From Candidatus Methylomirabilota bacterium (GTDB lineage: Bacteria > Methylomirabilota > Methylomirabilia > Rokubacteriales > CSP1-6): a DNA stretch of 39,487 bases. The translations under genes were made by a program, and so were the position numbers. Positions within the stretch are counted from its first letter, which is position 1; the number at the start of each line of letters is the position of its first letter. Below, in pieces: positions 33,990 to 39,487 of this stretch. The stretch is from assembly GCA_035936835.1 (NCBI GenBank), contig DASYVT010000021.1, positions 1 through 39,487 on the forward strand, in the 5' to 3' direction. The notes under the pieces were generated by a model. The model saw only the letters and a list, made by a program, of their open reading frames with translations. It searched no databases and was not told the DNA's origin.

Positions 33990-35486
33990 GCCCTTGCCCG
34001 CGCGCCGAGCGAGCCGGAGCACGAGGGCGGCGGCCGGGGCCGCAACCACGGCGGGGTAGGCCAGCGGCAGCCCCACCCAGCCCGACGAGCCGCCGACCGT
34101 CCACTGCCCCAGGAGCGCTAAGGCGGCGAAGACCGCGAGCCCCACGAACCCCGCCCAGGTGCCCCAGCGGGCGCGCGCCGCGGGGGGCGGCAGCAGCACC
34201 GCCGGCGCGAGGGTGGACGCCGCGAGTCCCAGTGCTGTTAGAACGAGCACCCACGGCTCGGTAGGCCAGAAGCTCGCCACCGCCGCCGCGCCGATGATCG
34301 CCGACCAGAGGCCGAGATCATGGCCGATCTCTCCGCCTCCTGTGACGTCGAGCCCGCCGATCCGCTCGCGAAGCGCCACGCTCGAGGCGAAGAAGCTCGC
34401 GAGCCCGGCCACCGGCACGAGCGCCAGGACGAAGCGCCCCGCGCCCGCGGCCCCAACGCCTGCTGCCCAAGACAAGGACGGCGGCCTCACCAGCCGCTCG
34501 AGGGCGATGCCGCCCAGGAAGATATCGGGGGCGCCGAGCGCGCAGTAGACGGCCCAGCCGATTCCCCAGACGAAGACCGCGAGGAGCCCCGCGCCGACGG
34601 CGGCCATCTGGCGGCGAGTGACCCTGGCAGTTGCGCCATACCCGATGAGAGCGAGCGCGCCGCCCGTCAGCGTGAGCAGAAGCCCCCAGCGCCGCGAGGA
34701 ATCGCCACGCCGGCCGTCCGCCCAGGCGATCCCGGAAGTCGGCGCTCCGGGGACGGCCTTGCCCGCTTCGAAACGCAGCCGCGCCCCCGGAGGACACGTC
34801 AGCTCGTCGCCGGGTCGGAGCGTCACCGACTGCCCTGGCTGGAGCTCCCAGTCGCTCTCGCTCACCCGCGCGCCGTCGCGCGCGCGGACGTGAATCTGGG
34901 CCGGGCCGGTCGCCGTGATCCGGTGCTCCTCCTCGAAGACCAGCACGCCGTGCCCGCGCCCTGCGCGCAGCTCGCGCCCGGCGCTGACCCACGGGCTCGA
35001 AGCGGGAAACCGGAACGCGGGCTGTGAGGCTACCCGCTCCCAGGCGCCCAGCGGGCCCACAGCGGCCCCGCGTGCGACGACCAACAAGGGCACGGCCAGG
35101 CCGAGGATCCCGGCGAGGAGAAGCCACGGCACGAGACGCCCGGCCTTGCGCCAGATCACGAGGAGCCATGCCCCGCCCGCAGCGATCCCGATGCCCCGCC
35201 AGCGCGGCGCGCCGAGCCACGCGGCCACGTCACCCGCCAGCACCAGGCTGGCCCAGAGGAGAAGCCCGGCGACGAGGAGGAAGACGACGACTGGGAAGAG
35301 GGCGTCGCGGGCGGGCTGGGCCGCCCGCGCATCGCCGCCCGCCACCGCGAGCGCCAGGAGCGGAGCGACCAGGAGCAGGAGCCCCGCCCAGACGCCGTCG
35401 GGCCCGCCCTCGAGGACAAGGGCCGGCAGCGCGAGCCACGCGGCCGGGGTGAGCCAGACGGCCAGGGTGCGCGCGCCGGAGATCAC
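33987..35486 (-). CDS. polytopic membrane protein of unknown function
   Basis: 499 aa from GTG 35486, overlapping the stop of the small membrane gene (GTGA). It has about 12-13 hydrophobic segments and one large soluble loop (about residues 150-250) with beta-strand character ([41 protein letters not shown]). I do not recognise a family. The loop plus many helices resembles cytochrome-biogenesis or transporter-like scaffolds, but no heme or cofactor motif is seen. Its partner appears to be the 59-aa protein immediately upstream. Confidence 0.75.
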   Translation of the reverse strand: MISGARTLAVWLTPAAWLALPALVLEGGPDGVWAGLLLLVAPLLALAVAGGDARAAQPARDALFPVVVFLLVAGLLLWASLVLAGDVAAWLGAPRWRGIGIAAGGAWLLVIWRKAGRLVPWLLLAGILGLAVPLLVVARGAAVGPLGAWERVASQPAFRFPASSPWVSAGRELRAGRGHGVLVFEEEHRITATGPAQIHVRARDGARVSESDWELQPGQSVTLRPGDELTCPPGARLRFEAGKAVPGAPTSGIAWADGRRGDSSRRWGLLLTLTGGALALIGYGATARVTRRQMAAVGAGLLAVFVWGIGWAVYCALGAPDIFLGGIALERLVRPPSLSWAAGVGAAGAGRFVLALVPVAGLASFFASSVALRERIGGLDVTGGGEIGHDLGLWSAIIGAAAVASFWPTEPWVLVLTALGLAASTLAPAVLLPPPAARARWGTWAGFVGLAVFAALALLGQWTVGGSSGWVGLPLAYPAVVAAPAAALVLRLARRAGKG

Positions 35487-35662
35487 CGGTGGAGGACCAC
35501 CGCCGCCAGCCACGCGAGCGCGGGCGCGACGACGGCGCCGTACCACCACAGCACGGAAAGGCCCGCGACGCGGATGCTGCCGGCCTCGGAGGGCAGCGCG
35601 CCAATGAGCGGGTAGGCGGCCAGCAGGAGCAGCAGGAGGACGGCGGGGAGCGCAGTTCTCAC
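35483..35662 (-). CDS. small two-helix membrane protein
   Basis: 59 aa from GTG 35662. Two hydrophobic stretches, about residues 5-20 (ALPAVLLLLLLAAYPLIGAL) and 34-56, joined by a short loop with Glu/Ser/Arg. It is too short for many annotation pipelines and lies antisense to a region where no forward gene exists. Support: TATGAT 9 nt upstream of the GTG, and a GTGA overlap with the 499-aa membrane-protein gene downstream. It could be a small subunit of that protein. The family is unknown. Confidence 0.65.
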   Translation of the reverse strand: MRTALPAVLLLLLLAAYPLIGALPSEAGSIRVAGLSVLWWYGAVVAPALAWLAAVVLHR

Positions 35663-35671
35663 GACGGCCGC

Positions 35672-35677
35672 ATCATA
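35672..35677 (-). promoter_or_regulatory. -10-like hexamer TATGAT with upstream TTGC, 9 nt before GTG 35662
   Basis: The reverse strand reads TTGC-TATGAT, 9 nt, GTG. This is an extended -10 form, and no Shine-Dalgarno sequence precedes the start. On the other strand a TAGAAT (35689-35694) serves the PIG-L gene, so the two promoters stand back to back. Confidence 0.5.
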
Positions 35678-35688
35678 GCAAATCGGGG

Positions 35689-35694
35689 TAGAAT
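35689..35694 (+). promoter_or_regulatory. -10-like hexamer TAGAAT upstream of the PIG-L gene
   Basis: TAGAAT lies 34 nt before the ATG at 35729, which has a good ribosome site (GAGGAGAGG, about 35719-35726). This gene therefore has a normal leader, unlike its divergent neighbour. The in-frame ATG at 35693 lies inside the hexamer and is unlikely to be used. Confidence 0.5.
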
Positions 35695-35728
35695 GGCCGA
35701 AGCTCTCAACCCCGAACGAGGAGAGGAC

Positions 35729-36430
35729 ATGCCCGAGCGGATCAAGCGTGTGATGGTCGTGACCGCGCACCCGGACGATTCGGAGTTCGGCGCGGGCGGC
35801 ACCGTGGCGAAGCTCACGAGGGAAGGCAAGACCGTCATCTACTGCATTCTCACGAACGGCAACAAGGGCTCGAGCGACCGCAGCATGACACCCGAACGGC
35901 TGGTCGGGATCCGCGAGGAGGAGCAGCGGAACGCCGCGCGCGTTCTTGGAGTAGACACGGTGGACTTCCTCGGTTTCCCGGATTGCGAGCTCGAGAACAC
36001 CCGCGAGTCCCGGATGGCCGTCACGGCCGCCATCAGACGCCACAAGCCGGACCTCATCATCTGTCAGAATCCGAACCGGACGAAGAATCTCGGCGGCTCC
36101 CACCGCGACCACCGGGTGGCCGCCGGCATCGCGCTCGACTGCGTCTACCCCCTGGCGCGGGACCACATGGCGTTCCCCGAGCTGATGGCGCAGGGGCTCG
36201 AGCCGCACAGGGTCAAGGAGGTGCACATGATGTGGTGGGACGACCCCGAGATCGTCGTCGACACCTCCGACACGATCGACCTCAAGATCAAGGCGCTCCA
36301 GTGCCACGTGAGCCAGCTTCCGGACATGGCGGGGATGGAAAAGCGCGTCCGAGAGCGCGGCGCCGTGCTGGGAAAACCGAAGGGCTACGCCTACGCCGAG
36401 ACCTTCGACCGCATCCTGATCGAGCGTTAG
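35729..36430 (+). CDS. PIG-L/LmbE family deacetylase
   Basis: 233 aa from ATG 35729 with GAGGAGAGG upstream. Zinc-dependent N-acetyl-sugar deacetylase fold: metal motif AHPDD (His 14, Asp 16/17), SHRDHR with His 125, Asp 127 and His 128, and the first-strand VMVVT. Family members deacetylate N-acetylglucosaminyl-linked substrates such as mycothiol or bacillithiol precursors, GPI precursors or antibiotic intermediates. No BshA/MshA-like glycosyltransferase is near, so the substrate stays open. The FAAL-like gene follows 48 bp downstream. Confidence 0.92.
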   Translation: MPERIKRVMVVTAHPDDSEFGAGGTVAKLTREGKTVIYCILTNGNKGSSDRSMTPERLVGIREEEQRNAARVLGVDTVDFLGFPDCELENTRESRMAVTAAIRRHKPDLIICQNPNRTKNLGGSHRDHRVAAGIALDCVYPLARDHMAFPELMAQGLEPHRVKEVHMMWWDDPEIVVDTSDTIDLKIKALQCHVSQLPDMAGMEKRVRERGAVLGKPKGYAYAETFDRILIER

Positions 36431-36478
36431 CAGCGGGCCCGGCCCGCGCGCGCACCCTGATCGCGGAGGACTCCCCTG

Positions 36479-38083
36479 ATGGCGGGATCGACAACGACGC
36501 CGACGACGCTGGCGGAGCTGATGGGCCTGAGGGTCTCGGCCGAGCCGGATGCGTCGTACTTCCATCTTTACGACGAGACGGTCACCTACGGCCAGCTCTG
36601 GAAGGAAAGCGCCCGCTACGCCGCCGGGCTCCGCCGCGCGGGCATCGACCGCGGCGACAAGGTCTGCCTGATCTATCCCACGTGCAAGGAGTTCTTCTTC
36701 ACCTTTTTCGGCGCGCTCCGGCTGGGCGCCGTGCCGGTGCCGCTCTACCCGACGCTGGGCGTCGAGGCGACGGCGGGCGTCTTCCGCGACTCCGAGGCCA
36801 AGGCCGTCGCCACCATCGGCTGGTTTCGCAAGGGCGTGGAGGAGAGCCAGGCCGCCGCGTCCAATATCCGGCACGTGCTCGAGCCCCAGGACCTCGAAGT
36901 GGACGGGCCCTCGCCCGCCTTCCCCACGCCTCACGAGACCGACACCGCCTTCATCCAGTACACCTCGGGCAGCACCGGCAATCCTCGCGGCGTGGTGCTG
37001 AGCCACGCCAACGTCACGCAGACCGTCGCCCTCATGGCCGAGGCGGCTCAGCTCACCCGCGAGGACGTGGTCGTGTCGTGGCTGCCGCTTTACCACGACA
37101 TGGGGTTGATCGGCTGCGCCTTCACGCCGTCCTCGATGGGCGCGGACCTGTGGCTCCTGCCGCCCGACCTCAAGAACCCGCGCACCTGGCTCGAGCTCGT
37201 GACCAAGGTGCGGGCGACCTTCACCGTGTCCCCGGACTTCGGCTTCCGCAACTGCGTGCGCAACATCGGCGATGTCTCGGGCATCGATCTCTCCTCGGTC
37301 AAGCAGGCGCTCTCGGGCGCCGAGCCCGTGCGCCTCAGCACCATCGAGGCGTTCGAGAAGAAGTTCGGCGTCCAGAACGTGATCACGCCCTGCTACGGGC
37401 TGGCCGAGGCGACGCTGGCCGTGGCCATCTGGCCGCGGCGGACGCCGCTCCGCCCCGACCCGTCGGGCAGGTTCCTCTCGGTCGGGCAGCCCTGCAGGGG
37501 CGTGTCGGTCAGGATCGCCGACGAGGCGGGGCCGGTCGCGCCAGGGCTCGAGGGCGAGATCTGCGTCAAGAGCCCCGGCGTCATGCAGGGCTACTACAAC
37601 AACCCCGAGGCGACGCGCCGGGTGGTCTCCTCCGACGGTTGGCTGCGCACCGGTGATCTCGGATTCGTCGACCGCGAGGGCTATCTCTTCGTCACCGGGC
37701 GGCTCAAGGACCTCATCATCGTGGGCGGTGAGAACATCGTGCCCGTCGACGTCGAGGAGATCGTGGACCACATCCCCGGCGTGCGGTACTCGGCCGCCGT
37801 CGGCATCGACAGCGAGCGGACCGGCAGCCAGCGCCTCCACGTCGTCGCCGAGGTGCGCGAGGGCGCCGACGACACGGAGGCGTTGAGCGGGATAGTCCGC
37901 GAGATCGTCCAGCGCGTCCACCAGGGGCGCGGCCACCGCCCCGCCCGAGTCCTCCTCGTCCGCCCGGGCACCATCCCCAAGACGTCGAGCGGTAAGATCC
38001 AGCGCTCCCGCCTCGTCCAGATGATCGCCGCCGGCGAGCTGGGCGACCTCCTCGTCTACGCGTCGGGCGCTCACAGGGAATAG
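36479..38083 (+). CDS. fatty-acyl-AMP ligase-like (FAAL) acyl-activating enzyme
   Basis: 534 aa. ANL superfamily enzyme: P-loop YTSGSTGNPRGVVLSHANV (from residue 161), the FAAL/ACS hallmark SWLPLYHDMGLIG, CYGLAEATLAV, DGWLRTGDLGFVDREGYLFVTGRLKDLIIVGGEN (positions ~380-420) and the catalytic C-terminal Lys 506 in SSGKIQRS. It makes acyl-adenylate; FAAL members pass it to an acyl carrier protein, whereas acyl-CoA synthetases use CoA. The YHDMGLIG form leans to FAAL, but I saw no carrier protein or PKS/NRPS gene nearby. It is followed 3 bp downstream by the LLM oxidoreductase. Confidence 0.9.
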   Translation: MAGSTTTPTTLAELMGLRVSAEPDASYFHLYDETVTYGQLWKESARYAAGLRRAGIDRGDKVCLIYPTCKEFFFTFFGALRLGAVPVPLYPTLGVEATAGVFRDSEAKAVATIGWFRKGVEESQAAASNIRHVLEPQDLEVDGPSPAFPTPHETDTAFIQYTSGSTGNPRGVVLSHANVTQTVALMAEAAQLTREDVVVSWLPLYHDMGLIGCAFTPSSMGADLWLLPPDLKNPRTWLELVTKVRATFTVSPDFGFRNCVRNIGDVSGIDLSSVKQALSGAEPVRLSTIEAFEKKFGVQNVITPCYGLAEATLAVAIWPRRTPLRPDPSGRFLSVGQPCRGVSVRIADEAGPVAPGLEGEICVKSPGVMQGYYNNPEATRRVVSSDGWLRTGDLGFVDREGYLFVTGRLKDLIIVGGENIVPVDVEEIVDHIPGVRYSAAVGIDSERTGSQRLHVVAEVREGADDTEALSGIVREIVQRVHQGRGHRPARVLLVRPGTIPKTSSGKIQRSRLVQMIAAGELGDLLVYASGAHRE

Positions 38084-38086
38084 GGC

Positions 38087-39010
38087 GTGGAATTCGGCTG
38101 CCACCTGCCCATTTTCGGTCCCGCCGCGACGCGCACGAGCCTGCTCACCTTCGCGCGAGAGATGGAGCGGCTCGGCTACGAGAGCCTCTGGGCGAGCGAC
38201 CACATCGTCATCCCGCACACGATCCGCTCGCGCTATCCGTACAGCGACACGGGACAGTTCCCGCTCCCGCCGGACGCGACCTTCCTCGAGCCGCTGACGG
38301 CGCTCGCCATGGTCGCCGGGGTGACCGAGCGCGCGAAGCTCGGCACCACGGTCCTCGTCCTGCCCCACCGCCACCCGGTGCTGGCGGCGAAGACGCTGGC
38401 CACGCTCGACCACCTCTCGGGCGGCCGCGTCATCCTGGGCGCGGGCGTCGGGTGGATGCGCGAGGAGATCGAGCTCCTCGGCGCGCCGTTCGCGGAGCGC
38501 GGCGCCTGGTCCGACGAGGCGATCCGGATCATGCGCGCCTGCTGGCGGGACGAGCGCACCAGCTTTCACGGGCGCTTCTTCAACTTCGACGACATCGGCT
38601 GCTTTCCAAAGCCCGTCCGCGGCGACATCCCCATCTGGATGGGTGGGCACGCCAAGCCCGCGCTCAGGCGCATCGTCGCGCTGGCGGACGGCTGGCACGC
38701 GGCCTTCCCCACCGCGGTCGGCCTCGAGAGCGGCCTCGGCGAGCTGCGCGCGGAGTGCGCCAGGCAGAACCGGCGGTTCGACGAGCTGACCATCACGATG
38801 CGCGCGGGCCTCGCCATCCGCCCGGCCCCGGGCGGACCGGACCGCAAGGCGCTCCAGGGCACGCCGGAGGAGATCGTCGAGGATCTCAGGCGCTTCAAGG
38901 CTCTCGGGGTGAGCCACGTGCTGATGGAGGCGAGCTACCGCGACCTCGCCCATATGGTGCGCACCTTCGAGACCTTCGCGCGCGACATCCGGCCGCTCGC
39001 CGAGGCGTAG
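38087..39010 (+). CDS. LLM class F420/FMN-dependent oxidoreductase
   Basis: 307 aa from GTG 38087, 3 bp after the FAAL-like gene. Luciferase-like TIM barrel: LPIFGPAA at the start, ARLGYESLWASDHIV-type segment near residue 30, GTTVLVLPHRHPVLAAKTLATLD, LGAGVGWMREEIELLG, and IPIWMGGHAKPALRR. The GWM-E motif and phosphate-binding GG fit the F420-dependent subgroup common in Actinobacteria and in Methylomirabilota/Rokubacteria. It oxidises or reduces a small organic substrate, identity unknown. Its tight spacing suggests it works with the ligase. Confidence 0.9.
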   Translation: MEFGCHLPIFGPAATRTSLLTFAREMERLGYESLWASDHIVIPHTIRSRYPYSDTGQFPLPPDATFLEPLTALAMVAGVTERAKLGTTVLVLPHRHPVLAAKTLATLDHLSGGRVILGAGVGWMREEIELLGAPFAERGAWSDEAIRIMRACWRDERTSFHGRFFNFDDIGCFPKPVRGDIPIWMGGHAKPALRRIVALADGWHAAFPTAVGLESGLGELRAECARQNRRFDELTITMRAGLAIRPAPGGPDRKALQGTPEEIVEDLRRFKALGVSHVLMEASYRDLAHMVRTFETFARDIRPLAEA

Positions 39011-39019
39011 CGGGGCGCG

Positions 39020-39487
39020 CTACGCGGCGTTGTGGAAGATGACGCCCAACGTGTAGCGCTCGCCTGAGAGGACGCGGCTCACGCCGTGGCGCATGTTGAC
39101 GCGGTGGTGGCCGCGGGCGCCCGCCGCGGGCCGGTATCGCGTCGTGAAGATCACCGCCTCGCCCTGCTCGAGGCGCGCCACGCTGCCCCGCGACTGGGCG
39201 CGCGGGCGCTGCTCGACCAGGAGGAACTCCCCGCCCTCGAAGTCCTTGCCCGGCTCGCTCAGCAGCACCGTCAGCTGGATGGGAAAGACCACCTCGCCGT
39301 AGAGATCCTGGTGAAGGCAGTTGTAGCCTCCGGCATCATAGCGCAGCAGGAGCGGCGTGGGCTTCTTCTGGCCGCGGCGCGCGCAGAGAGCCAGCAGCCC
39401 CGCGAGGTCCGCGGAGTGGCGCACGCGCGTCTTGAGCGCGGCCTCCCATCGGTTGGCGAGGACCGCCAGCGGTGGGTAGGCGCGCTC
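39020..39487 (-). CDS. 2-oxoglutarate/Fe(II) dioxygenase, prolyl-hydroxylase-like (5' partial)
   Basis: The gene runs off the right edge; 155 residues of its C-terminal part are seen, and the GTG at 39424 is internal. The double-stranded beta-helix iron site appears as CLHQDLYGEVVFP (His-x-Asp) and the distal VNMRHGVSRV (His). The Arg in SGERYTLGVIFH near the end would bind 2-oxoglutarate. Substrate could be protein or small molecule. It converges on the LLM gene with a 9-bp gap. Confidence 0.87.
   Translation of the reverse strand, partial: ERAYPPLAVLANRWEAALKTRVRHSADLAGLLALCARRGQKKPTPLLLRYDAGGYNCLHQDLYGEVVFPIQLTVLLSEPGKDFEGGEFLLVEQRPRAQSRGSVARLEQGEAVIFTTRYRPAAGARGHHRVNMRHGVSRVLSGERYTLGVIFHNAA

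Noticed and set aside
35483-38953. 1156-codon reverse ORF
   Set aside because: It is antisense to PIG-L, the FAAL-like ligase and the LLM gene, all with clear motifs; high GC keeps the antisense frame open. Only its last 59 codons are likely real, as the small membrane protein.

Overview
This is a high-GC window (roughly 70% GC by eye), almost fully coding, with many overlapping stop/start codons and no tRNA, rRNA, CRISPR array or insertion sequence that I could see. The gene mix suggests an uncultivated soil or subsurface bacterium of the Methylomirabilota/Rokubacteria kind: NAD-linked formate dehydrogenase, an NDUFA9-like epimerase, an LLM/F420-type oxidoreductase, a FAAL-like ligase, MaoC and FAS1-like hot-dog proteins, and a probable selenoprotein. 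The taxonomic guess is inference from gene style only.

Layout. 1-3202: the end of a NuoF-like formate dehydrogenase beta subunit, then the Mo/W formate dehydrogenase alpha subunit. 3199-9818: an alpha/beta hydrolase, then cell-envelope genes (DUF4015 glycosidase-like protein, polysaccharide deacetylase, and a beta-lactamase/NamZ-like fusion), then an NDUFA9-like SDR. 9815-10557: two small unknown genes. 10773-17351: an eight-gene, translationally coupled operon built on chromate resistance (chrB, chrA, a secreted LamG/DUF1080-like protein, a LMW-phosphatase-like protein with an altered P-loop, a double DUF1259 protein, a second ChrB C-terminal-domain protein, an MFS transporter, an ornithine cyclodeaminase-like protein). 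A pair of palindromes surrounds its likely -10 box and start codon. 17372-21796: an SRPBCC protein facing a leftward run of SDR, class III aminotransferase, gamma-glutamylcyclotransferase, membrane-anchored hydrolase and a glutaredoxin-like protein disulfide oxidoreductase. The active-site codon of that oxidoreductase is an in-frame TGA followed by a SECIS-like hairpin. 21812-25564: leftward class I aminotransferase, FAS1-like dehydratase, MaoC protein and ThDP enzyme. 25590-29768: an FGE-fold protein, a heptad-repeat coiled coil, RidA, a DinB-like protein, an FG-GAP secreted protein and an enoyl-CoA hydratase. 29791-35662: pyruvate kinase, UvrA and two membrane proteins, all leftward. 35729-39010: PIG-L deacetylase, FAAL-like ligase and LLM oxidoreductase. 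39020-end: the C-terminal part of a 2OG-Fe(II) oxygenase.

The strongest findings are three. (1) The disulfide oxidoreductase at 21143-21796 has a UPHC motif (TGA in place of the first Cys of a CxxC) and a hairpin at the expected distance, so it is a probable selenoprotein that standard gene callers would split in two. (2) The chromate operon carries several unexplained accessory genes. (3) At least ten genes that begin transcription units carry a TAnnnT hexamer only 6-10 nt before the start codon and lack a Shine-Dalgarno sequence, which points to widespread leaderless transcription.
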